A stretch of DNA of 64,000 nucleotides, taken from Streptomyces sp. MBT65 (GTDB lineage: Bacteria; Actinomycetota; Actinomycetes; Streptomycetales; Streptomycetaceae). The translations under genes and the position numbers were made by a program. The stretch is from NCBI RefSeq assembly GCF_016612545.1, contig NZ_JAENRY010000063.1, positions 1-64,000 on the forward strand. The letters are read 5' to 3'. The notes beneath the pieces are model-generated. The model saw nothing but the letters and a program-made list of their open reading frames with translations. It had not been told where the DNA came from and did no database searches. Each line of letters begins with the position of its first letter. The first letter of the stretch is position 1. Shown piece by piece: positions 8,054 through 15,141 of this stretch.

Positions 8054-8640
8054 GCGTCGGTGTCCTCTACGGAGTCGCCCTCTACGGAGTCGTCCTCTGA
8101 AGCGTCTTCCTTGGAGGACACGATCTCGGCCCGGTCGTCGATCAACCCGGGCGGCGGGTCGATGACCGCGCGCTGCTCCTCCAGGTCGATCTCGATGACG
8201 ATCGACTCGACGAACGGGATCATCACCTCGCTGCCGTCGGGCCGCTCCACGATGAAGAGGTCCTGGGAGGGCAGGTGCGAGATCTCGGTGATCCGGCCGA
8301 CCTCCTCGCCGTCCTTGGTGACGACGTCGAGGTCCATCAGCTGGTGGTCGTAGTACTCGTCCTCGTCCTCGGGCAGCTCCTCGGGATCGATCTCGGCGAT
8401 CAGGAGGGTGTTGCGCAGGGCCTCGGCGCCGGTGCGGTCGCTGACGCCCTCGAAGCGCAGGATGAGGCGGCCGCTGTGGACGCGGCCCGTCTCGATGGTG
8501 AGCGGTCCCGTCGGGGCGGGGTCCGTGAACAGGACGGCGCCGGGCGCGAGCCTGAGTTCGGGCTCGTCGGTGCGTACCTCGACGGTGACCTCGCCCTTGA
8601 TGCCATGGGCACGGCCGATCCGTGCGACTACCAGTTGCAC
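8050..8640 (-). CDS. rimM: Ribosome maturation factor RimM
   Basis: 196 residues from GTG 8640, with AGGAG nine bases upstream. N-terminal RimM domain (VVARIGRAHGIKGEVTVEVRTD) and C-terminal PRC-barrel (DHQLMDLDVVTKDGEEVGRI; PFVESIVIEIDLEEQRAVIDPPPGL) are both present. RimM helps process the 30S head and binds S19. The last 25 residues are acidic (SKEDASEDDSVEGDSVEDTDA) and contain a 15-base tandem repeat (8063-8092) that duplicates DSVEG/DSVED just before the stop. Overlaps trmD by four bases. Confidence 0.95.
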   Translation of the reverse strand: MQLVVARIGRAHGIKGEVTVEVRTDEPELRLAPGAVLFTDPAPTGPLTIETGRVHSGRLILRFEGVSDRTGAEALRNTLLIAEIDPEELPEDEDEYYDHQLMDLDVVTKDGEEVGRITEISHLPSQDLFIVERPDGSEVMIPFVESIVIEIDLEEQRAVIDPPPGLIDDRAEIVSSKEDASEDDSVEGDSVEDTDA

Positions 8641-8665
8641 GTGTCCACATCTCCTGTTTCATACA

Positions 8666-8706
8666 GCTCGGGCCGGGGACGGCCAGTGGCCCTCCCCGGC
8701 CCGAGC
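8666..8706 (-). other. Strong hairpin inside the rpsP-trmD operon, before rimM
   Basis: Arms 8666-8678 and 8694-8706 (GCTCGGGCCGGGG and its exact complement) form a 13-bp stem; the 15-base loop can itself pair GGCC with GGCC. It lies in the 82-base gap between the KH gene and rimM. It could be a partial terminator that lowers rimM-trmD expression relative to rpsP, or an RNase processing site. Confidence 0.65.
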
Positions 8707-8722
8707 CGGTGTGCGATGAACG

Positions 8723-8962
8723 TCAGCGGACGTGGTCCACGTCGACGAGGTCGACGCGGACGCCTCGGCCGCCGATGGCGCCCACGACGGTGCGCAGAGC
8801 GCGAGCGGTGCGGCCGTTGCGGCCGATCACCTTGCCGAGGTCGTCGGGGTGCACCCGGACCTCCAGCACGCGCCCGCGGCGCAGGTCGCGCGAGGCGACC
8901 TGCACATCGTCAGGGTTGTCGACGATGCCCTTCACGAGGTGCTCGAGAGCCTCCTCGAGCAT
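8723..8962 (-). CDS. KH-domain RNA-binding protein (KhpA type)
   Basis: 79 residues, two bases after the rpsP stop, so surely cotranscribed. It is a single type II KH domain with the GxxG loop as GRNG at residues 47-50 (HPDDLGKVIGRNGRTARALR). Proteins of this kind (KhpA/YlqC) bind RNA and in Gram-positive bacteria pair with KhpB/Jag to influence cell envelope growth; that partner is not in this window. Position between rpsP and rimM is the usual one in actinobacteria and firmicutes. Confidence 0.93.
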   Translation of the reverse strand: MLEEALEHLVKGIVDNPDDVQVASRDLRRGRVLEVRVHPDDLGKVIGRNGRTARALRTVVGAIGGRGVRVDLVDVDHVR

Positions 8963-8964
8963 GC

Positions 8965-9384
8965 TCAGGCCTCGGTCGACTCGGACTCGGCCGCAGCCTC
9001 GTCCTTCTTGTCGGCCTTCTTCTTCTGGGTGATCGCCTCACCCTTGCTCGAGTCGTCGCCACCGAGGGCGTCGAACACCGGGCGAGCGGCCTTCGGCGCG
9101 GCCACGAGCAGCGGCGCCGGGGCCGGCAGGCCCTTGAACTTCTGCCAGTCGCCGGTGAGCTTCAGGATGGCGAGCACGGGCTCGGTCGGCTGCGCGCCGA
9201 CACCCAGCCAGTACTGCGCGCGGTCCGTGTCGACCTCGATGCGCGAGGGGTTCTGCACCGGGTGGTACAGACCGATCTCCTCGATGGCCCGGCCATCACG
9301 GCGGGTACGGGAGTCGGCGACGACGATGCGGTAGTGAGGCGAACGGATCTTGCCCAGACGCTTCAGCTTGATCTTGACTGCCAC
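8965..9384 (-). CDS. rpsP: 30S ribosomal protein S16
   Basis: 139 residues from GTG 9384 with AGGAG upstream. Core S16 (MAVKIKLKRLGKIRSPHYRIVVADSRTRRDG through WLGVGAQPTEPV) is followed by an actinobacterial Ala/Lys/Glu-rich tail of about 55 residues (GDDSSKGEAITQKKKADKKDEAAAES). S16 stabilises early 30S assembly. First gene of the rpsP-KH-rimM-trmD-rplS unit, so the operon promoter must lie in 9385-9590; I see no convincing -35/-10 pair there. Confidence 0.97.
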   Translation of the reverse strand: MAVKIKLKRLGKIRSPHYRIVVADSRTRRDGRAIEEIGLYHPVQNPSRIEVDTDRAQYWLGVGAQPTEPVLAILKLTGDWQKFKGLPAPAPLLVAAPKAARPVFDALGGDDSSKGEAITQKKKADKKDEAAAESESTEA

Positions 9385-9590
9385 GGGAGTGGGTTCTCCT
9401 GGTTTTGACGTGGTTGGGCACGGCGAGATGGCCGCGTGGGGTTGCGGTACCCGAGTGCCCGATGGACGCGTCAGCCGGAGGCGAGAGGGTTCCTGTGCGG
9501 CTGTCGAGTACAGCTAGCCATTGTGCCACACCCTGGCGGTCCGCCCGACCCGGGAGCATGCCCCCGCATACCCCCGCCCATGCGGAAGCG

Positions 9591-9624
9591 ACACCCGGCG
9601 CCGGAAGGTGACCGGCGCGGGTGT
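9591..9624 (-). terminator. Hairpin after the SprT-like gene
   Basis: ACACCCGGCGCCGG (9591-9604) pairs with CCGGCGCGGGTGT (9612-9624) with one bulged base and a 7-base loop. It lies 48 bases past the SprT-like stop, upstream of rpsP, and probably separates the two units. Confidence 0.5.
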
Positions 9625-9671
9625 GCGCAACCCCGACCCGCGGGATGCGGCTGCCACGAGCAGCCGTGTCC

Positions 9672-10268
9672 TCAGGCCGCGCCCACGACCTCCGGGATGC
9701 GGAAGGGCTTCCCGCAGCCTCCGCACACGATCGGCGCCTGGGCCAGCACCGACGGGACGACCCGTACGTTACGACCGCAGTCGCAGACCGCCTTGACGCG
9801 GACCCCGCCACCGGACGAACCGTGCCGGGCGGCCGGGCCGCGGAAGGTGCGGGAGGTGTCCGCCGAGGTGGCGACGGTGTGGGCCTTGAGCGCGCGCTGG
9901 AGGCGCTCGATCGTCGGCCGGTAGCGCCGCTTGGCCTCGGGGTTGAGCTGGACCAGCGAGAAACCGCTGCTGGGATGCGGTTCGTCGGGGTGGTCCAGAC
10001 CCAGCTCCTCGGCGATCGCGAGGAATCTGCGGTTGTGGTAGCGACCGGCACGGGACGTGTCGCGCACGCCGCGCGAAGCGGCGATGCCATGGACTGCCTC
10101 ATGAAGCAGTCGCTCGAAGGAGAGCTCGTGTCCGCAGGCGGACGACGACTCTCCGATCAGGGACTCGGGCGCGGCCAGATCGGGCAGTTCGGGGTGGTAC
10201 CGCTGAATATCGGCCCACGCCTCTGCCAGCTCTGCGGCGAGAACAGGTGGTGTCTGTGTCGTGCTCAC
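9672..10268 (-). CDS. SprT-like zinc metalloprotein
   Basis: 198 residues from GTG 10268 (MSTTQTPPVLAAELAEAWADIQRYHPELPDLAAPES). The frame is open to 10331, but those extra 21 codons have only about 45 percent GC at third positions, unlike coding DNA here, so the shorter start is preferred; neither has a clear ribosome site. HEAVH at about 56-60, followed by RYHNRRF with a possible third ligand His near 78, gives a gluzincin-like zinc site. A C-terminal zinc ribbon is visible (CDCG ... CGGCGKPF). Resembles SprT/Spartan-type domains, but the target is unknown. Stands alone between proS and rpsP. Confidence 0.65.
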   Translation of the reverse strand: MSTTQTPPVLAAELAEAWADIQRYHPELPDLAAPESLIGESSSACGHELSFERLLHEAVHGIAASRGVRDTSRAGRYHNRRFLAIAEELGLDHPDEPHPSSGFSLVQLNPEAKRRYRPTIERLQRALKAHTVATSADTSRTFRGPAARHGSSGGGVRVKAVCDCGRNVRVVPSVLAQAPIVCGGCGKPFRIPEVVGAA

Positions 10269-10434
10269 GTAATGACAACGAGCCGGAGTGCCCCTGTGTT
10301 CCGATTCCGGGGCATCCCAAATAATTTGCACGTACCCGTCAGTTGCCGCTGATGCGTCCGGAGGAGGGCGGGTGCGCTGATCTGCGGAGAAGCCTCACAG
10401 CTCATACCAAGCTGGTGCGTAGTCCTACGTACGA

Positions 10435-10465
10435 CCCGGCGCGTAGACGATGTCCGCGCGCCGGG
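10435..10465 (-). terminator. Terminator-like hairpin downstream of proS
   Basis: CCCGGCGCG (10435-10443) pairs exactly with CGCGCCGGG (10457-10465) around 13 bases. A second, longer-looped hairpin (TCCGCCGT 10476-10483 with 10511-10518) lies nearer the proS stop. Together they likely end proS transcription. Confidence 0.55.
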
Positions 10466-10528
10466 GGAGCTGATGTCCGCCGTTGCGCAAGAGACCTTTC
10501 GGTCGCTCTGACGGCGGAGCCCGCTGGT

Positions 10529-11944
10529 TCAGTAAGCGCGCGCGACGACCGCGACGTTACCGGGTGACCGATCGGCGTCCGGGACCGACCCGTCCTCGGC
10601 GACCAGACACCGTACGGTCACGGCGTGCTCGGCCAGTTCGGCCTCGCCCTCTTCACCGAGGGTCGCCCACGGGATGCGCGCCCAGCCGCCGGCGGTGGCG
10701 GCCTCGATCGCCTCCGCGACGGTCGACACCTCCGAGGTGCGCGACTCGCGCCGCTCGCGGGACTGCGTCAGCAGCAGCGCCTGGTCCTCCTCGAGGATGA
10801 CGGGAAGCAGCTCTACGAGGGAGTCGATCGCCACCGGCTCCTTGCCGCCGCGGATCCGGCGGGCCAGCATCGCGGTGCCGTTCTCCAGGTCACGGGGTCC
10901 GACCTCGATCCGTACGGGCACTCCCTTCAGCTCCCAGTCGACGGCCCGGCGCCCGAAGGGGACGTCCGTGCGGTCGTCGACGCGGACGCGGACGCCCGCC
11001 GCCTTCAGCCGGGCCCCGATCTCGCGGACCTTGGCCAGAACCGCCTCGTCCCCCTTGATCGCGAGGACGACGACCTGGATGTGCGCCAGCCGGGGCGGCA
11101 CCCGGAGTCCGTCGTCGTCGCCGTGCATCATCACCAGGGCGCCGATCATGCGCGTGGTGGAGCCCCAGGAGGTCTGCCAGACCAGTTCCTGCTTGCCTTC
11201 CCTGGACAGGTACTGCGTATTGAACGCCTTCGCGAAGTTCTGCCCCAGCTCGTGACTGGTCGCCATCTGCAGCGCCTTGCCGTCGCCCATCATCCCTTCC
11301 AGGGTGAGGGTGTTGATCGCGCCCGCGAACCGCTCCTTGACCGTCTTGCGACCCGGTACGACGTCCATCGCGAGGACGTTGACCATGAAGTCCTCGTAGA
11401 CCTCGCGGTGGATGTGCGCGGCGAAGTCACGCGCCTCCTCGTAGGTCGCGTGAGCGGTGTGGCCCTCCTGCCAGAGGAACTCACTCGTACGGAGGAAGAG
11501 TCGGGGTCGCAGCTCCCAACGGACCACGTTCGCCCACTGGTTGATCAGCAGGGGGAGGTCGCGGTAGCTCTGCACCCACTTCGAGAAGTACTCGTTGATG
11601 ATCATCTCGGAGGTGGGCCGGACGACCGCGGGCTCCTCCAGCTCCTTGCCGCCGCCGTGCGTGACCACGGCCAACTCGGGCGCGAAGCCCTCGACATGGT
11701 CCGCCTCGCGGGCGAGATAGGACTGCGGGATCAGCAGCGGGAAGTACGCGTTCTCGGTGCCCGTCTCCTTGATGCGGGCGTCCATCTCGGCCTGCATCCG
11801 CTCCCAAAGGCCGTACCCGTACGGTCGGATGACCATGGAGCCGCGCACTGGGCCGTTGTCGGCCAGCTCGGCCTTGCTGATCAGATCCTGGTACCAGCGG
11901 GGGAAATCGTCCGCCCGGGGAGTGAGCACGGGTGCCTTTGCCAT
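10529..11944 (-). CDS. proS: Prolyl-tRNA synthetase, class-3 (archaeal/eukaryotic-like) form
   Basis: 471 residues from ATG 11944 (MAKAPVLTPRADDFPRWYQDLISKAELADNGPVRG); the in-frame extension to 12460 crosses the divergent promoter region and is not coding. Class II synthetase motifs are visible: GYGLWERMQAEMDARI, RPTSEMIINEYFSKWVQSYRDLPLLINQW (motif 2 with WELRPRLFLRTSEFLWQEGHTAH) and the anticodon-binding domain after about residue 290. It lacks the INS editing domain of the longer bacterial ProRS. Its length and motifs place it with the ProRS type 3 group; whether this is the only proS of the strain cannot be seen here. Divergent from the methyltransferase gene. Confidence 0.94.
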   Translation of the reverse strand: MAKAPVLTPRADDFPRWYQDLISKAELADNGPVRGSMVIRPYGYGLWERMQAEMDARIKETGTENAYFPLLIPQSYLAREADHVEGFAPELAVVTHGGGKELEEPAVVRPTSEMIINEYFSKWVQSYRDLPLLINQWANVVRWELRPRLFLRTSEFLWQEGHTAHATYEEARDFAAHIHREVYEDFMVNVLAMDVVPGRKTVKERFAGAINTLTLEGMMGDGKALQMATSHELGQNFAKAFNTQYLSREGKQELVWQTSWGSTTRMIGALVMMHGDDDGLRVPPRLAHIQVVVLAIKGDEAVLAKVREIGARLKAAGVRVRVDDRTDVPFGRRAVDWELKGVPVRIEVGPRDLENGTAMLARRIRGGKEPVAIDSLVELLPVILEEDQALLLTQSRERRESRTSEVSTVAEAIEAATAGGWARIPWATLGEEGEAELAEHAVTVRCLVAEDGSVPDADRSPGNVAVVARAY

Positions 11945-12142
11945 GGCGCGATGGTACGGGCCCACGTTGCCGTCATGTGAATTCTCGCCACTCCCACAGG
12001 GAAGCCACAAGCCGGACCCCACAACCCCTGGACGCCGTAGCGCGTGCGGAGTTTGCTGGCATACGGGGGAAGTGCGGGCGCACATCACGGGGGCCTCGGA
12101 AACGGGCACGGCCACATCTCTCGGCGGATTGGGGCGCTTTCG

Positions 12143-13000
12143 ATGACACCTACGCTCGTGCGGCACTACCTGCCTCATACGGGGCCCGTGCCCCGTGTGG
12201 ACCTGGGTGCACGCGCGCGTGACTGGTCCGAGATCCAGGAGCGGATGCTGGTGCCGCTCTACGAAGCGGTCTACGAGCGACTGGAAGTGGGACCCGGCAC
12301 CCGGCTCCTCGGCCTCGGCTGCGGCTCCGGGCTCGCCCTGCTGATGGCGGCCTCCAGAGGCGCGACGGTCACCGGTGTGGAGCGCTTCTCCCCCGAACGG
12401 CTGGCCCTCGCCCGCGAGCGACTGCTGCCGGCCGTCTGGTCTACCCGCGCGCGTGCGCACACCCGGCTCGTCTACGGCTCCCCCAGGGACGCGGCCGACG
12501 CGGAGACGCCCGCGTACACCCTGGTGACCGCCTTCGAGCCCATCGGGTGTCTCGCGGGCGACTCGGAGGGACTAGGCGACGTGCTCGCGGGTGCGACACC
12601 GCTCGCCGCGCGCGGGACACCCGTGGTGCTGACGGGCTGGGGCCCGCCGGAGCGCTGCGCGACCTCGTCCGTGCTCCGGGTGGCGACCAGACTGGCGGAC
12701 CCGCTGCGCGGCACGGGCAGCCCGCGCCCGGTCCTGCGCGACGACCTGGAGGAGGTCGCCCACCGCGCGGGCCTCAGGCCGGACGGCTCGGGACGGGTGG
12801 CCTGCCCCTTCGGGTACGCCGACGTCGAGAGCGCCGTACGGGGGCTGCTGTCGACGGGGCTCTTCGACGCGGCGATCGTCGCGACGGACCAGGCGCAGGT
12901 GGACAAGGAGTTGGCGGAGGCGTTACATCCGTATCGTCGGAAGGACGGCACGGTGTGGATGCCGAACGTCTTCCGGTATCTGATCGCGCGTACGACCTGA
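12143..13000 (+). CDS. SAM-dependent methyltransferase with a TTA codon
   Basis: 285 residues from ATG 12143 (MTPTLVRHYLPHTGPVPRVD); upstream in-frame starts exist but that region is promoter-like. Motif I of class I methyltransferases is clear at 55-63 (LLGLGCGSG) with an acidic motif II (GVERFSPERL). Substrate unknown; the core is followed by a C-terminal region ending FRYLIARTT. Codon 261 (12923-12925) is TTA, the leucine codon read by bldA tRNA in Streptomyces, so translation is likely tied to development. The final codons and stop lie in a tandem repeat (12986-13034). Convergent with ftsH. Confidence 0.8.
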   Translation: MTPTLVRHYLPHTGPVPRVDLGARARDWSEIQERMLVPLYEAVYERLEVGPGTRLLGLGCGSGLALLMAASRGATVTGVERFSPERLALARERLLPAVWSTRARAHTRLVYGSPRDAADAETPAYTLVTAFEPIGCLAGDSEGLGDVLAGATPLAARGTPVVLTGWGPPERCATSSVLRVATRLADPLRGTGSPRPVLRDDLEEVAHRAGLRPDGSGRVACPFGYADVESAVRGLLSTGLFDAAIVATDQAQVDKELAEALHPYRRKDGTVWMPNVFRYLIARTT

Positions 13001-13034
13001 GGATGACCCGTTGCGCGTACGACCGGAGGATGAC
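12986..13034 (+). repeat. 22-bp tandem repeat across the methyltransferase stop codon
   Basis: Copies at 12986-13007 and 13013-13034 (period 27 bases) share GCGCGTACGACC and GGATGAC and differ at a single base, which is the first base of the stop codon TGA in copy 1 (GGA in copy 2). The second copy also abuts the ftsH stop. Confidence 0.85.
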
Positions 13035-14971
13035 TACGGCTCTTCCTTGAAGAGGCGTGTGACACCCGCGATGCGATAGGCGTCCGTCTCCTCCAGGGTC
13101 TCGTTCTCCAGGAGGGCCGCCGCGAGCGCGTCCAACTGGTCGCGGTGGTCGCGGAGTTTGCGGATCGCCTCCTCGTAGCACTCGTCGACGATGCGGCGCA
13201 TCTCGTCGTCGATCACGTCCAGGGTCTGCGGTGCGGCGGCAAGGCCGTAGGCCTGCTGGGCGTCGTTCGGGAGGGCGGAGAGGCGGCCGACGCGCTCGCT
13301 CATGCCCCAGCGGGCGACCATCCCGCGCGCGATGTTGGTGACCTGTTCGAGGTCGCTCTCGGCGCCGGTGGTGATCACTCCGTAGACGACCTGTTCCGCG
13401 GCCATGCCGCCGAGGGCACCGATGATCCGGCCGCGCAGATACTCCTCGGTGTACGCGTACTTGTCGGAGTCCGGGGTGGAGAGCGTCACGCCGAGTGCCC
13501 TCCCGCGCGGGACGATGGTGATCTTGCGGACGGGGTCGGCGCCGGGTTGGAGCATGCCGAGGAGGGCGTGGCCGCTCTCGTGGTACGCGGTGCGCCTGCG
13601 CTCCTCCTCGGGCATCACCAGCGGGCGTTCCGCGCCCAGTTGGACCTTCTCCAGGGCTTCCGAGAGGTCGGCCTGGGTGACCTCGCTCTGCTTGCGCTTG
13701 ACCGCGAGGAGGGCGGCCTCGTTGGCGAGGTTGGCGAGTTCGGCGCCGGTCATTCCCGGAGTCGTACGGGCGACCTGGGCGAGGTTCACGTCGTGCGCGA
13801 GCGGGATCTCGCGGGTGTGGATCTCCAGGATCGCCTTGCGGCCGCCCCGGTCGGGCGGCGAGACCACGACCACCCGGTCGAAGCGGCCGGGGCGGGTCAG
13901 CGCCGGGTCCAGGACGTCGGCGCGGTTGGTCGCCGCGATGACGATGACGCCCTCGGAGCCCGAGAAGCCGTCCATCTCGGTGAGGATCTGGTTCAGGGTC
14001 TGCTCGCGCTCGTCGTGACCGCCCATGCCGGAGCCGCCGCCGCGGGCCCGGCCGATGGTGTCGATCTCGTCGATGAAGATGATCGAGGGGGCCACCTTGC
14101 GGGCCTCCGCGAACAGTTCACGCACGCGTGAGGCACCGACACCGACGATCATCTCGATGAACTCGGAGGCCGAGGCCGAGAAGAACGGCACCCCCGCCTC
14201 CCCCGCGACTGCCCGCGCGAGCAGCGTCTTGCCGGTGCCGGGCGGGCCCGCGAGGAGCACGCCCCGGGGCATCTTGGCGCCCATCTTGCGGTACTCGTCG
14301 GGGTTCTTGAGGAAGTCGACGACGTCGTTCAGCTCGCCCTCGACCTCGTCGATGCCGGCGACGTCCTCGAAGGTCGTGCGCTGCTTGCCCGGCTCCAGCT
14401 CGACCGGCTTCGGCGGGGCCTTGCGACCGAGCATGCCGCCCGCGCCGCCGAGCCCCGAGCTCATCCGGCGCGCGATGAACAGCCACAGGACGACCAGCAG
14501 CAGCATCGGGGCCAGCGAGATCAGCAGGTTGGCCAGAAAACTACGGTGTTGTACGACCGGCTCGGCCGTGACCGTGACGTTGTGCTTGGTCAGGTCCTCC
14601 CAGAGCTGGTCGTCCGCGAAGGTCGGCCGCTCGGTGTCGAACTTGGTGTACTTGCCGTCGCCGTCCGGGTTGTCCTGGCTCTTCTTGAGCTGGCCCTGGA
14701 TCGCGTTGCCCTTGGCGTAGATCTTGGTGACGTTGCCCGCGTCGACCTGCTTGCTGAACTCCGTGTACGAGATCGTCGGCTCGTCGCCCTCGTTGAAGAA
14801 GGAGAGGATGAGGTTCGCGACGAGGTACACGACCAGCGCGGTGAGGATCAGGCTCCACCAGCCGCCGCGCATCTTCTTCCCGCCCGGCGACGGCTTCGGG
14901 GGCTCGTCGGGGGTGCCCTCGGTACGCCAGGGCTGGTCGGGAGACTTGCGCGGCGGCGCGGGGTTGGTCAT
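13034..14971 (-). CDS. ftsH: ATP-dependent zinc metalloprotease FtsH
   Basis: 645 residues. Membrane segments at about 38-56 and 145-168 flank the FtsH extracellular domain. AAA+ module: Walker A GPPGTGKT 242-249, Walker B FIDEID 299-304, second region of homology ATNRADVLDPALTRPGRFDR 347-366. Protease module: HESGH 464-468 and the third zinc ligand Asp in TTGAESDLEQVT. It degrades misfolded membrane proteins and regulators. The N-terminus has an unusually long Pro/Lys-rich cytoplasmic head (1-35). The extracellular domain resembles the family. Streptomyces usually have a second ftsH elsewhere, so this is likely one of two. Confidence 0.96.
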   Translation of the reverse strand: MTNPAPPRKSPDQPWRTEGTPDEPPKPSPGGKKMRGGWWSLILTALVVYLVANLILSFFNEGDEPTISYTEFSKQVDAGNVTKIYAKGNAIQGQLKKSQDNPDGDGKYTKFDTERPTFADDQLWEDLTKHNVTVTAEPVVQHRSFLANLLISLAPMLLLVVLWLFIARRMSSGLGGAGGMLGRKAPPKPVELEPGKQRTTFEDVAGIDEVEGELNDVVDFLKNPDEYRKMGAKMPRGVLLAGPPGTGKTLLARAVAGEAGVPFFSASASEFIEMIVGVGASRVRELFAEARKVAPSIIFIDEIDTIGRARGGGSGMGGHDEREQTLNQILTEMDGFSGSEGVIVIAATNRADVLDPALTRPGRFDRVVVVSPPDRGGRKAILEIHTREIPLAHDVNLAQVARTTPGMTGAELANLANEAALLAVKRKQSEVTQADLSEALEKVQLGAERPLVMPEEERRRTAYHESGHALLGMLQPGADPVRKITIVPRGRALGVTLSTPDSDKYAYTEEYLRGRIIGALGGMAAEQVVYGVITTGAESDLEQVTNIARGMVARWGMSERVGRLSALPNDAQQAYGLAAAPQTLDVIDDEMRRIVDECYEEAIRKLRDHRDQLDALAAALLENETLEETDAYRIAGVTRLFKEEP

Positions 14972-15018
14972 ACCGGCAAGTTACGACACGGGCCAGGCGT
15001 CGGCACGCCCAGCATGCG

Positions 15019-15053
15019 CCGAGGGCGCCCCTTCCGGAAAGGGGCGCCCTCGG
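15019..15053 (-). terminator. Terminator hairpin between ffh and ftsH
   Basis: CCGAGGGCGCCCCTT (15019-15033) pairs exactly with 15039-15053 around a 5-base loop: a 15-bp perfect GC-rich stem, located downstream of ffh and 48 bases before the ftsH start. Confidence 0.8.
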
Positions 15054-15072
15054 TGACGTAGAAGACGGGTTG

Positions 15073-15141
15073 TCAGCCCATGAACTCTCTGAAACTCAGC
15101 TCATGAACTCTCTGCGGCTCAGCCCATGAACTTCTTGAACT
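15073..15141 (-). repeat. 23-bp tandem triplication at the 3' end of ffh
   Basis: Three consecutive 23-base units, 15073-15095, 15096-15118 and 15119-15141, all beginning TCAGCYCATGAACTYYTT or close to it. The rightmost unit encodes the Ffh end EFKKFMG and its stop; the two others lie after the stop and each also carries a Met-Gly/Ser-stop in some frame. The unit is not a multiple of three. Confidence 0.88.
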
